DNA of 64,000 nucleotides from assembly GCF_004005865.1 (NCBI RefSeq), contig NZ_SACN01000002.1, positions 310,001 through 374,000 on the forward strand. The letters run 5' to 3'. Each line of letters begins with the position of its first letter. Position 1 is the first letter of the stretch. Both the position numbers and the translations under genes were made by a program. The stretch is from Sphingomonas crocodyli. Lineage in GTDB: Bacteria; Pseudomonadota; Alphaproteobacteria; Sphingomonadales; Sphingomonadaceae. Of this stretch, positions 38,956 to 47,810 are shown in pieces. The notes below the pieces were generated by a model that had not been told where the DNA came from, did not search any database, and saw only the letters and a list, made by a program, of their open reading frames with translations.

Positions 38956-41436
38956 ATGGAAGGTGGAGTGTCTCCGCGTGTGCGGATGGGTGTGCGTGCG
39001 GCCCTGCTGGCCGGATCGGCCCTGATCGGACAACCACTCCTTGCCCAGGAAGTTCAGGGCGTCGAAGACATCATCGTTACTGCGCAGAAGCGTGAACAGA
39101 ACCTTCAGACGGTTCCGATCTCGATCACCGCGCTGTCGCAGGACGCGATCAAGGCCAACCGCATTCAGGACGTCCGCGATCTTAACGCGATCGCCCCGAA
39201 CCTTACCGTCCGTCTGTCGGGCGGTGGTGCGCAGATCCCGAACTTCACGCTGCGCGGCATTCTGACCAGCGGCACTGCAGTCGGCACCGACAAGGGCGTC
39301 GCGGTCTATCTCGACGGCGTTTACATGCAGGCCGTTACGGGCGGCGTGTTCGACTTCGCCGATATCGAACGGATCGAAGTACTTAAGGGTCCGCAGGGCA
39401 CCCTGTTCGGCCGTAACGCAACCGGCGGCGCGATCAGCATCACTACGCGCAATCCCACCGGCGTCTTCAGCGCGCGGCAGGAACTCAGCTACGGCAACCT
39501 CGATCAGCTGCGTAGCAAGACTCGCGTCGACCTGCCGCAGATCGGCCCGTTCAGCGCGACCATGACCTACCTCCATTCCGAAAAGCGCGGCGACATCCGC
39601 AATACGGGTGCCGGCACCACCTGGGACTTCGGCCCCGCGAGTGGTGGCAGATTTGGCAAGCGCACCTCGCCCAAATATCTGGGCAGCGACAATGTCGAAG
39701 CTTTCCAGGCGACCCTCAAGGCCGATCTGATCGACGACGTCGATCTGATCTACAAATTCGATTATTCTGAGAACAACTTCACCCCGAACGCGATCGGCAT
39801 CGATTATCTGCCGCCGAATACGCTCGTCAGCGCGCTCTACAATCTGAGCCCGAACCCCAAGACGCCGATTGCCAAGAAGCGTCCGGGGGCGGTCAACAAC
39901 GCCTACTCCACGCCGTCGCGCCTGGAGGTCCAAGGGCACAACTTTACAGCCAGCTGGCGCGCCAATGACGCGCTCACGTTCAAGAACATCTTCGCCTATC
40001 GCAAGACGAGCGTGCAAAACGTGCAGCAGCAGCTCGATGGTCTGGGCGGTCTGGTCAACAGCCCGATCCTGCCCGGCGGAACGCCTGCCGGTGCGCTGGC
40101 TGCAAGCAGCGGCAATCTCGCCCTCGTAGCGCTCAATCCCGCAGCGCCGTTCATCCTGCTCGGCACCAACACAACGAGCACCGAAGACCAGTACAGCAAC
40201 GAGTTCCAGGTCAACGTCGATACCGACTGGTTCCAGGTGACGGCGGGCGTCCTGTATTTCCGTCACAGGATTACGGCGGGCGGCGACAACGACACCTTCA
40301 ACCAGCTCTTCGCGACAGCGGTCGCTGGCCAGCAGACCTCGCAGGTTGGCACCAATTTCGTCCTTCCGGGCAATCCGGGTTATGTCCGCAATAACGTTCG
40401 GACGGTATCCAAGGCGGCCTTCGTGCAGCCGGAGTTCCACATCACCGATCGGCTCGACTTCGTCCTCGGCGCGCGTATCACCAAGGACGTCAAGAACGGC
40501 TTCGAAGCCCTGCCTGACCAGGCGGTTGCGCGTGCCACGACCGGCCGGCCGAGCCCGGTGGTGTCGCAGATCCGTTATCGCAGTTCGGAAGCCAGCTATC
40601 TGGTGGGCCTCAACTGGCGCCCGACCGACAATGTCCTGGCCTATGTCAAATATGCCGACGGCTATATTTCGGGCGGCAGCCTCGCCACGATCAGCTTCAA
40701 GCCGGAACGTGCCTTCTCGTATGAAGGTGGCATCAAGACCGATCTGTTCGATCGCCGTTTCCGCTCGAACCTCGCGGTCTTCAAGGTCGACTACAAGGCG
40801 ATCCAGTACGTCACGTCGGGCACGCTGACCGGCATTCCGTCGTCCTTCGCATTCGCTCAGGCGGTGGTGTCGTCGGGTGATGCCAAGGCGCACGGCTTCG
40901 AATGGGAGAATACCATCGTTCCCGTGAACGGCCTGACCTTGGGCGCGAACGTCGGTTACACCGACTTCAAGTTCAAGAGCGGCACGATCTTCCCGGGCTT
41001 CGTGATCCAGTCGGGCCAGCCGGGGTATCAGCCCTTCCAGCGGCCGAAGTGGACTGGCACCGTTTCGGCCCAGTATGAAAGCGCACCGATGGTTTCGGGC
41101 GGTCACTTCATGATCCGTGCCGACGGCAATTTCCGCAGCAAGATCCTGATGACGTCGGATACGGCGCTCGGCTCGGGTCCGACGGCGGTGGAAACACCGG
41201 CGCTGCGTGCTGCGGCGACGACGCCGTCGCAGTGGATCGTCAACGGCCGCGTCGGCCTGGTCGGCATGGAAATCGGCCGCACCAAGGTCGATCTGACCGC
41301 GTGGGGCAAGAACATCTTCGACAACCGCAACATCACGCAGTTCATCGGTCTCGATTTCGGCGCCCTCGGCGCCGTGGGTTCGGTGATTTACGAACGCGCG
41401 CGGACCTACGGTCTCGACCTGACCGTCGCGCTTTAA
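38956..41436 (+). CDS. TonB-dependent outer-membrane receptor (second of tandem pair)
   Basis: 826 aa with AGGAGAGGAGAG upstream. Same architecture as the preceding gene: signal peptide ending LLAQ, VEDIIVTAQKR, plug with IEVLKGPQGTLFGRNATGG, and barrel ending DLTVAL. Many stretches match the first copy at nucleotide level. Extracellular loop regions (near residues 310-470) differ most, which suggests the two copies bind related but different ligands. Confidence 0.95.
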   Translation: MEGGVSPRVRMGVRAALLAGSALIGQPLLAQEVQGVEDIIVTAQKREQNLQTVPISITALSQDAIKANRIQDVRDLNAIAPNLTVRLSGGGAQIPNFTLRGILTSGTAVGTDKGVAVYLDGVYMQAVTGGVFDFADIERIEVLKGPQGTLFGRNATGGAISITTRNPTGVFSARQELSYGNLDQLRSKTRVDLPQIGPFSATMTYLHSEKRGDIRNTGAGTTWDFGPASGGRFGKRTSPKYLGSDNVEAFQATLKADLIDDVDLIYKFDYSENNFTPNAIGIDYLPPNTLVSALYNLSPNPKTPIAKKRPGAVNNAYSTPSRLEVQGHNFTASWRANDALTFKNIFAYRKTSVQNVQQQLDGLGGLVNSPILPGGTPAGALAASSGNLALVALNPAAPFILLGTNTTSTEDQYSNEFQVNVDTDWFQVTAGVLYFRHRITAGGDNDTFNQLFATAVAGQQTSQVGTNFVLPGNPGYVRNNVRTVSKAAFVQPEFHITDRLDFVLGARITKDVKNGFEALPDQAVARATTGRPSPVVSQIRYRSSEASYLVGLNWRPTDNVLAYVKYADGYISGGSLATISFKPERAFSYEGGIKTDLFDRRFRSNLAVFKVDYKAIQYVTSGTLTGIPSSFAFAQAVVSSGDAKAHGFEWENTIVPVNGLTLGANVGYTDFKFKSGTIFPGFVIQSGQPGYQPFQRPKWTGTVSAQYESAPMVSGGHFMIRADGNFRSKILMTSDTALGSGPTAVETPALRAAATTPSQWIVNGRVGLVGMEIGRTKVDLTAWGKNIFDNRNITQFIGLDFGALGAVGSVIYERARTYGLDLTVAL

Positions 41437-41446
41437 AAGGGGGGAT

Positions 41447-41471
41447 GGTTCGCGGATCAGCACCGCGAACC
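41447..41471 (+). terminator. First of two hairpins after the receptor pair
   Basis: GGTTCGCGG / CCGCGAACC, a perfect 9-bp stem with a 7-nt loop, 10 nt past the receptor stop. It lies just before the U-tract terminator and probably adds 3' stability. Confidence 0.55.
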
Positions 41472-41480
41472 TTGCCTATG

Positions 41481-41519
41481 GGGGTGGACGATGCGGGTCG
41501 TCCGCCCCTTTCTTTTTTA
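41481..41519 (+). terminator. Rho-independent terminator overlapping a convergent stop codon
   Basis: Stem GGGGTGGACGA / TCGTCCGCCCC (one G-T type pair) followed by TTTCTTTTTTA. The T-run includes the stop codon of the convergent SMP-30 gene (41517-41519). Confidence 0.88.
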
Positions 41520-42380
41520 GGGAATGCCGGCGCCCGCAAAAGGCACGCGCACCGTCTCGATCCGGGCGGTGCGGGTCTCGGCCATTGTCTCGGGTGTGTA
41601 GGGGCCGGCCGTGCAGACGAACAGCGTCTTCCCGTCCGCCCCGCCCAGCGCGCAGGCATAAGCGAAACGTTCGGCGCCATCCTCCGGGCCAATCGTAATG
41701 CGATGCGTAATCGCGCCGCCTTCCTCGACCCGGATCACGCCGGGGCCGCGGCAGCACGTGACCCACACGCCGCCCGCATCGTCGCCGCAAATGCCATCGG
41801 CATAATGGCCCTCGGGCAGCGCCGCGAACAGGCGATAGTTGGTCGGCACCCCGTCTTTGCCCACATCGAAGGCGGAGATGCGGCCGCCCGCGCTTTCGGC
41901 GACGATCAGCGTCTTGCCGTCGGCGGTCAGGATCATCCCGTTGGCCACCTTCACCGGCTGATCCATCTCGCGCCAGTGGCCGTCAGTGTCGACGAACAGG
42001 ATCGGCTCGATCGGGGACGGGCGGGCATGGCTGAACTTGCCGACATAGCAACGCCCCTCGGCGCTCACGATCATGTCGTTGGTGCCGCTCGTCGCCGCGC
42101 TCGACAGGTCGGCATGGACGCTGAGCGTGCCGTCGCGCAGGCGCAGCACCCGGCCGGCGTCCATCTCTGAAATCAGCATGTCGCCTTCGGGGGTGAAGCC
42201 CAGCCCGCCCGGCCGCTTGTCGACTGTGCAGATCGTCTCACGGACCCCCGCCTCGTTCACGCGATAGACGGTGCGACCATACATGTCGGAGAAGTAGAGC
42301 CAGCCGTCGCGCCAGCGCGGGCATTCGGTGAACGACATGCCTTCGCTGAGCGTGGTCAGCCCTTCGATCTCGATCGTCAT
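41517..42380 (-). CDS. SMP-30/gluconolactonase-family lactonase
   Basis: 287 aa. Six-bladed propeller with the metal-binding glutamate in SFTECPRWRDGWLYFSDM, asparagines in GTNDMIVSAEGRCYVG and VANGMILTADGKTLIVAES, and an aspartate in ADGICGDDAGGVWVT. The family hydrolyses lactones. The gene lies 3' of the P450 gene; the two are separated by a tandem decamer that contains the P450 stop. An oxidation step giving a lactone, then ring opening, would fit but is inference. Confidence 0.9.
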   Translation of the reverse strand: MTIEIEGLTTLSEGMSFTECPRWRDGWLYFSDMYGRTVYRVNEAGVRETICTVDKRPGGLGFTPEGDMLISEMDAGRVLRLRDGTLSVHADLSSAATSGTNDMIVSAEGRCYVGKFSHARPSPIEPILFVDTDGHWREMDQPVKVANGMILTADGKTLIVAESAGGRISAFDVGKDGVPTNYRLFAALPEGHYADGICGDDAGGVWVTCCRGPGVIRVEEGGAITHRITIGPEDGAERFAYACALGGADGKTLFVCTAGPYTPETMAETRTARIETVRVPFAGAGIP

Positions 42381-42387
42381 ATGCTCT

Positions 42388-42427
42388 CCCTTATTGGCCC
42401 TTATTGGCCCTTATCGGCCCTTATTGG
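42388..42427 (-). repeat. Four tandem copies of a decamer in the P450-lactonase junction
   Basis: Four back-to-back copies of CCAATAAGGG (minus strand), one with a single T-to-G type change. The first copy in transcription order holds the P450 stop codon TAA, and the last runs into the SD (AAGGGAGAG) of the lactonase gene. Each copy carries an SD-like AAGGG. Confidence 0.95.
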
Positions 42428-43680
42428 ATTTCGGCGGGCAGGCTGGTCCAGCCCATCTGGAATTCGGACACCGCAAACTCGCCCGCCGCCGGATCGACCG
42501 TGAAGCGCGGGAAGGCGTGCAGGAATTCGCGCAGCATGATCTGCCCCTCCAGCCGCGCGACATGGATGCCGATGCAGAAATGCGGGCCGATGCCGAAGCT
42601 GAGCAATCGGCGCGCCTTGCGGTGCCAGATGAACTCGTCCGGCCGATCGAACTCGCGCCGATCGCGATTGGCGGCCGCGATCAGCAGGATCACGCGCTGC
42701 CCCGCGCGCAGCCGGACGCCGGCCAGATCGCGATCATGCTTCACCGTGCGGCCGAACCATTGCGCGGGCGCGTTGAAGCGCAGCACCTCCTCAAACGCCT
42801 GCGGCGCGCGCGTCTCCACATCTTCGCGGATTTCGGCAAGCTGATCCGGCCGCCGCGACAGTTCGAGCAGTCCGCCCGACACGATCTTCGGCAATGTCTC
42901 CGATCCGCCGACGAGCAGGGTCGACATCTGCCGCGCAATCTCGCCGTCGCTCAGCGGGCGTCCGACCAGATCGGCGGACAGCAGGGCGTCGAGCGTCCGG
43001 TTTGGCTCGCCCCCGCCGGCCCGCCGCCGTGCGATGATTTCGACCAGCATCGCGTGGAGTTGCCCGATCGCTTCGCCGCCCTTTTTGGTGAAGCCCGGCT
43101 TTCCGGGTTCGCGCGCGACGCCCAGGTTGACGAGGCGGATGATGTCGGGAACGCGATCGAGCGGGATGCCCAGGATCAGGCACATCGATCCGGCCGCCAC
43201 ATGGCTCGCGAAATCGGCGTTGATATCGAAGCGGCCCCGGTCGCGCAGTTCGACGATCCGATCGCGGGTGAGCTTTTCGATCTGCGGCGCCAGCTTGGCC
43301 ACATTGCCCTTCAGGAAGGGCGGAGCGAGCGTCTGGCGGAAGCGGGTGTGAAGCGCGCCGTCGATATGGTTGAAGATATCGACCGTCGGCTCGATCACCG
43401 GTTGCGGCACCACGCCGTCATTGTGGATCAGCAGCCGGCGCTGATCGAAGATCTGCCCTTCGGCCTCGGTGAAATTCTCGGAATCCAGAAAGCCATCCCA
43501 CACGTCGGCGAAGCGGCTGATCGCCCAGGCGTCATATTGAGGCAGGTAATAGGCCGGATAATGATCGCGCAGCGTTGGGTAGAAGACCGTCGGATCGGTC
43601 ATCGCCTCGATCGAGAAGGGATCGTAGCGAAACTCCGCCCCATCCTCGAACGGCTCGTCCGCCGATAGCCCTTCCGCCAC
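42421..43680 (-). CDS. Cytochrome P450
   Basis: 419 aa from a GTG at 43680 with GGGAGG 8 nt upstream. Haem loop FGIGPHFCIG with Cys369 as ligand, ExxR motif at Glu298-Arg301, and I-helix GGSET at 258-262 in place of the common AGxDT. No membrane anchor, so it is a soluble bacterial class I enzyme that needs ferredoxin partners from elsewhere. Substrate unknown; neighbours suggest a role in breaking down what the TonB receptors import. Confidence 0.95.
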   Translation of the reverse strand: MAEGLSADEPFEDGAEFRYDPFSIEAMTDPTVFYPTLRDHYPAYYLPQYDAWAISRFADVWDGFLDSENFTEAEGQIFDQRRLLIHNDGVVPQPVIEPTVDIFNHIDGALHTRFRQTLAPPFLKGNVAKLAPQIEKLTRDRIVELRDRGRFDINADFASHVAAGSMCLILGIPLDRVPDIIRLVNLGVAREPGKPGFTKKGGEAIGQLHAMLVEIIARRRAGGGEPNRTLDALLSADLVGRPLSDGEIARQMSTLLVGGSETLPKIVSGGLLELSRRPDQLAEIREDVETRAPQAFEEVLRFNAPAQWFGRTVKHDRDLAGVRLRAGQRVILLIAAANRDRREFDRPDEFIWHRKARRLLSFGIGPHFCIGIHVARLEGQIMLREFLHAFPRFTVDPAAGEFAVSEFQMGWTSLPAEIQ

Positions 43681-43758
43681 ACCGATCCTCCCATTTTCTT
43701 TTACGGGATACGCTATGGGGCGGCGGCGGTGCGATCAAGCGCGGATCGGGATGCTTTT

Positions 43759-44274
43759 TCAGCGTTCGGTGAAGTCGTAGGATCCACGCCCGACATCGAT
43801 CAGCGCCTCCATATCGACCATGTGCGTGGTCGATGGCGATGCGGGCGGCAGCCCTTCGCCGACCTTGGTTTCGACACGCGCGGCGCCGGTCAGCGTACGG
43901 TGGACGGGGCAACGATCGGCGATCTCGATCAGGCGTGCGCGCTGTTCGGCGTCCAGTTCGCCCGCAAAGGATACGCGCCGCACGAAGACGTCGGCGGGCG
44001 ATCGCCCTTCCTCGCGATGATGGCCGACGGCGGTGCGGATGTTGCGCAGCGGCCAGCCCTTGCGCTCGGCGTAAAGGCGCAACGTCATCGTCGTGCAGGC
44101 GGCCAGCGCCGATGCGAGCAATTGATAGGGCGTCGGGCCGGATCCCAGCCCGCCGGCATCGACCGGCTCATCGGCAAGAAACTCGATGCCCGCGGTCGAT
44201 ATCTGCGCCTGATAGCGGCCTGCGCCGGTTTCGCGCGCCACCGCTTCGTTGAGCGCATCCTGGGAATCGGTCAT
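43759..44274 (-). CDS. OsmC/Ohr-family protein
   Basis: 171 aa. Two redox cysteines, Cys60 (LAAC, helix) and Cys122 (DRCPVHRTL), are in the expected places for thiol peroxidases that reduce organic hydroperoxides. [14 protein letters not shown] is typical of the YhfA/OsmC-like branch. It overlaps the HATPase gene by 4 nt (ATGA), so it belongs to the same transcript. Confidence 0.9.
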   Translation of the reverse strand: MTDSQDALNEAVARETGAGRYQAQISTAGIEFLADEPVDAGGLGSGPTPYQLLASALAACTTMTLRLYAERKGWPLRNIRTAVGHHREEGRSPADVFVRRVSFAGELDAEQRARLIEIADRCPVHRTLTGAARVETKVGEGLPPASPSTTHMVDMEALIDVGRGSYDFTER

Positions 44275-44696
44275 GCTTGGTCCTCGTTTGACGGGGCATC
44301 GGGAATGCGCAGGTCGAGCCGGTTGGCGTCACCCTCCGCGCGATAATCGAGAATCTCGGCCCAGGCGTGCAGCAGCGCCAGGCCCGCGCCACCCCCGCGA
44401 TCGGGAATGGCGGCGTCGGTCGCCGCCTCGCGCGGGTCGAAGGGCGCGCCCGGATCGATCAGCAGCAGGCGCACGGCTGCACCCTCCCGAACCAGTCCGA
44501 TCTCGACGATGTCGCCGGCGACCAGTCCCCCATGATCGAACAGGTTGATCACCAGTTCCTCGACCAGAATCGCCACCCGCGCCGCGCTGTCGCGGGAAAG
44601 GCCGTGCGTCTCCCCGAAGGCGCGCGCCAGCGTCACGGCCTGGTGGACCGGATCCGCGCCATCGAGGCGATGGAGATTGGATTCGGGGCGGCTCAT
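44271..44696 (-). CDS. GHKL ATPase, RsbW/SpoIIAB-like anti-sigma kinase type
   Basis: 141 aa from ATG 44696. The Bergerat ATP-binding fold shows as EELVINLFDHG (N-box with Glu47 and Asn51), IDPGAPFDP (G1, 80-88) and GGGAGLALLHAW (G2). There is no dimerisation/His box, so it is not a sensor kinase; the size is that of serine kinases in partner switches. STAS and PP2C partners are encoded 1-5 kb away in the same island. First gene of a pair with OsmC, divergent from FecR with 41 nt between. Confidence 0.85.
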   Translation of the reverse strand: MSRPESNLHRLDGADPVHQAVTLARAFGETHGLSRDSAARVAILVEELVINLFDHGGLVAGDIVEIGLVREGAAVRLLLIDPGAPFDPREAATDAAIPDRGGGAGLALLHAWAEILDYRAEGDANRLDLRIPDAPSNEDQA

Positions 44697-44737
44697 GCGG
44701 TAGATATGCCACGAACGAGGCAAAAGGGGATGCCGGC

Positions 44738-45175
44738 GTGAAACGGGAATGGATCGCGGCGCTGTGCGCCCTTGCATGTGCCTCCTATTCCGCATCGGCG
44801 GCCGAGATCGGCCGGGTCAAACGCAGCACCGGCATCGCCACGATTGAACGCGGCAAGGCCAAGGTGCCGACCGCGCCCGGCACCCAGCTTCAGACCGGCG
44901 ACGTCCTCGTCACCGGCAAGGACGGGCAGATCGCCCTGACCTTCATCGATGATACGCGCTTCGCCGTCGGCCCGAACAGCCGCGTCGCGCTCAGCCAGTT
45001 CGCTTATGATCGCACGCGCCAGACGGGCAGCTTCCTGACCGACGTCAATCGCGGCTCGGTCGCCGTCGTCTCGGGGCAGATCGCCAAGTCGGGGCGCGAC
45101 GCGATGAAAGTGCGCACGCCCACCGCCCTGCTCGGCGTGCGCGGCACCCGTTTCATTGTCGAGGCGGGCAAGTGA
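44738..45175 (+). CDS. Periplasmic FecR-domain protein
   Basis: 145 aa from a GTG at 44738 (AGGGGA 7 nt upstream). Signal peptide 1-21, then a FecR domain: TGDVLVTGKDGQIALTFIDDTRFAVGPNSRVAL, SFLTDVNRGSVAVVSG and KVRTPTALLGVRGTRFIV. Unlike FecR of iron signalling it has no cytoplasmic anti-sigma part, so it is an extracytoplasmic domain on its own. It overlaps the OmpA gene by 4 nt (GTGA). Confidence 0.88.
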   Translation: MKREWIAALCALACASYSASAAEIGRVKRSTGIATIERGKAKVPTAPGTQLQTGDVLVTGKDGQIALTFIDDTRFAVGPNSRVALSQFAYDRTRQTGSFLTDVNRGSVAVVSGQIAKSGRDAMKVRTPTALLGVRGTRFIVEAGK

Positions 45176-45744
45176 TCCGCGCCTTCGCGCCGCTCGTCGT
45201 GGCGGCGTTGCTCGGCGGATGCGCCACCAACGCGCTCGTGCTGCTGCCCAGCGAGGATGGCGGGCAGGGCGCGGTCGCGGTGCTCGACGGCAAGGGCGGC
45301 GAAACCGTCGTGTCGCAACCGAACAGCCGCACCAGCCTGCGCGGCCGCCCGACGACGGCGGCCTATAAGGTGAAGCCGGCCGAACAGGCGCTGCTCGATG
45401 GCCTGCCGCCCAAATCGGCCCGGTTCACCCTCTATTTCAAGGAGGGCACGACCGACCTCACCCCCGAATCGCAGCCCAGGCTGGAGGAATTGCTCGCCGA
45501 GGTGCGCAACCGCCCCGGCGCGGAGGCGCAGGTAACGGGCTATACCGACACGCTGGGCAGCGACGACGACAATGATCGCCTCTCGCAACGCCGCGCCGAG
45601 GAAGTGGTCGAGGTTCTGGCTGCACAGGGAATCGATACCGGCTTGCTGACCGCGGTCGGGCGCGGCGAACGCTCGCTGCTCGTCAAGACGGGCGACGGCG
45701 TCCGCGAACCCGCCAACCGCCGCGTCGAGGTGATCGTCCGCTAA
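45172..45744 (+). CDS. OmpA-family peptidoglycan-binding lipoprotein
   Basis: 190 aa from GTG 45172. Lipobox LLGGC with Cys17 gives a lipoprotein. The C-terminal OmpA domain has FTLYFKEGTTDLTPESQPRLEELL, VTGYTDTLGSDDDNDRLSQRRAEEV and GVREPANRRVEVIV, which bind peptidoglycan. It is translationally coupled to FecR and is convergent with the CHASE2 phosphatase gene, sharing 4 nt of stop codon (CTAA). It would tie the FecR protein or sensor to the cell wall. Confidence 0.9.
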   Translation: MIRAFAPLVVAALLGGCATNALVLLPSEDGGQGAVAVLDGKGGETVVSQPNSRTSLRGRPTTAAYKVKPAEQALLDGLPPKSARFTLYFKEGTTDLTPESQPRLEELLAEVRNRPGAEAQVTGYTDTLGSDDDNDRLSQRRAEEVVEVLAAQGIDTGLLTAVGRGERSLLVKTGDGVREPANRRVEVIVR

Positions 45745-47810
45745 GCCGCGCCCTTGTAGCGCAGTACCATCACCGTCAGGTCGTCGGTCGGCTCGGTCCC
45801 GGCCTCGAACGCGCGCACCGCATCGCGCAAGGCCTCGGTCATCTCGCGCGCGCTGGCATCGGCATGCTTCGCCACCGCCACGCGCGCGGGGGCCGCGCCG
45901 AACAGCGCGCCGTCTTCATTCTGTGCCTCGGTGATCCCGTCGGTGATCAGCACCAGCGCCTCGCCGGGCGCAAGCGTCAGCGGCTCGGCGGGGTAGGGGA
46001 AGTCGACGAGGCAGAAGGGCGGCCCGCCGTCGAGCCGATGCTCGTCAACTGCGTCCCCACGCGCCAGAAACGGATTTTCGTGCCCCGCGCTCAGCAACAC
46101 CGCCTGGCCGGTCGCGAGATCGAGCGTCCCCATCAGCATCGTCACGCCCATCGCCTCGCCATTGTCGCGCGACAATTCCTCGTTGAGCAGGGTCGCCGCC
46201 TCGTCGAGCCGCCCCGCCTCGCGCAGCATGATGCTCTTGGTCAGCGCCTTGGACAGCGCCATGAACAAAGCGGCCGGCGTGCCCTTTCCGGTCACGTCGG
46301 CGACGACGAAGAAGATGCGATCGTCATCGAGTCGCGCAACATCGAAGAAGTCGCCGCCCACCGACTTGGCCGGTTCGAGCAAAGCGTCGATGTCGATCCG
46401 CGGATCGAGCGACGCTAGCTGGTCGCGCGGGGGCAACATGCCCAGCTGGATCGATCGCGCCGCCTGCAACTCGCCTTCGGTCGCGGCGGCAGCGACGCGT
46501 TCCTGCACCAGCGTCTCGCGCAGCCTTTCGCGCTCGCGCCGCGCCTCGACGAAGCTGGCCGCGAACACCGCCAGCGCCGTGGCCGCCGCGACCAGCAGCG
46601 GCCGGATCGGGTCGACGATCAGCGAGGCGTGATCGAAGACCAGCCACGCGCCCACCACGACGATCGCTGCGCCACCCAGCGGCACGGTCCACCGCACCCA
46701 GCGTCGTCCCGGCATCCGACAAAGGATCGCCAGCGCCAGCAGGACCGCCGCGCCCCATTCGGCGATCGGCGCCCACCACGGCCGCAACAGCCATCCGCCG
46801 CGCAGTATCGCGTCGATCGCCTGCGCCTGCACCAGCGTACCGTAAAAGCTGGCGTGCATCGGGGTCGTCACCACGTCGGCGGTGCCCTCGGCCGCCAAAC
46901 CGATCAGCACGATCCGGCCGGTGAAGGCGCGGGGATCGAACCGCTGCTTGAGCACCTCCTCAGCCGAATAGAGGTGGCGCAGCGGCACGTCGCCGAAGCG
47001 CAGCCGCATCTGCCCCTTGGCGTCGACCGGCACGACATGCGCGCCGATCGCGACATGATCGGGCGCGATCCCGATCCTTTCCTGATCCTCGCCAACACGC
47101 GCGAGTTCGAGTGCGAGGCCTGGCATCGCCCGCTCGCCGATCTTCTGGAGCATCGGCACATGGCGGATCACCCCGTCATCGTCGGGCGGGCCGTTGAGCA
47201 GGCCGTGGCCCAGCGCCGATCCTTCGAGCACCGCGATGTTGGTCGTCGCCTCGGGCGCGTGGGGCAAGGCGGGCGGCGGCGTGCCGGCGATCTCGGCGTC
47301 AACGATCAGGCTCGCCGGATCGACCCCGTCCTGGCGCACCCCCGCACGCCCCAGCACCACCGGCGCGCTGCCGATGATCTGGCCGAACGGCTGATCCATC
47401 GATACCAGCGCACGCACTTCGGCGGCGCTTGCGGGGCTGAGTTCGGGATAGAGCGCAGCGAAGGTTTCCGGGCTGACCCGGTCGGGTTCGGGAAACAGCA
47501 TGTCGAAGCCGATCGCGGCGGGCTTCTGCGCGGCGATCGCCTGCGTCAGCCGCGCGAGATGGTAACGCGGCCACGGCCACGGGCCGAGCTGCTTCAGGCT
47601 CTCCCCGTCGATCAGCACCACGCGCACATTGCTGGCCGAAAGATCGCGTGGGGCAAGGCGCTGCCACGCGTCGAACACAGGCCGGCTCATCCGGTCGCCG
47701 ACCGCCAGGCTGATCAGCGCCGCGATCAGGGCCGCGCCGATCCCCCACAGCCAGACGCGCCGCGACGCGACGGCGCGCGGAGTGTCAGAGGCGGACTTCG
47801 AGCCCGTCAT
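45741..47810 (-). CDS. CHASE2-sensor PP2C (SpoIIE/RsbU-type) phosphatase
   Basis: 689 aa. One N-terminal helix (about 18-38), a periplasmic CHASE2 domain (about 40-330, with VVLIDGESLKQLGPWPWPR and IGFDMLFPEPD), three further helices (about 345-420), a coiled coil (RREREREL-like to about 455) and a SpoIIE-type phosphatase. Metal ligands are in KSVGGDFFDV, VVADVTGKGTPAA and the final DDLTVMVL. It would dephosphorylate a STAS protein on an envelope signal. Its start overlaps the MBL gene by 26 nt. Confidence 0.92.
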   Translation of the reverse strand: MTGSKSASDTPRAVASRRVWLWGIGAALIAALISLAVGDRMSRPVFDAWQRLAPRDLSASNVRVVLIDGESLKQLGPWPWPRYHLARLTQAIAAQKPAAIGFDMLFPEPDRVSPETFAALYPELSPASAAEVRALVSMDQPFGQIIGSAPVVLGRAGVRQDGVDPASLIVDAEIAGTPPPALPHAPEATTNIAVLEGSALGHGLLNGPPDDDGVIRHVPMLQKIGERAMPGLALELARVGEDQERIGIAPDHVAIGAHVVPVDAKGQMRLRFGDVPLRHLYSAEEVLKQRFDPRAFTGRIVLIGLAAEGTADVVTTPMHASFYGTLVQAQAIDAILRGGWLLRPWWAPIAEWGAAVLLALAILCRMPGRRWVRWTVPLGGAAIVVVGAWLVFDHASLIVDPIRPLLVAAATALAVFAASFVEARRERERLRETLVQERVAAAATEGELQAARSIQLGMLPPRDQLASLDPRIDIDALLEPAKSVGGDFFDVARLDDDRIFFVVADVTGKGTPAALFMALSKALTKSIMLREAGRLDEAATLLNEELSRDNGEAMGVTMLMGTLDLATGQAVLLSAGHENPFLARGDAVDEHRLDGGPPFCLVDFPYPAEPLTLAPGEALVLITDGITEAQNEDGALFGAAPARVAVAKHADASAREMTEALRDAVRAFEAGTEPTDDLTVMVLRYKGAA

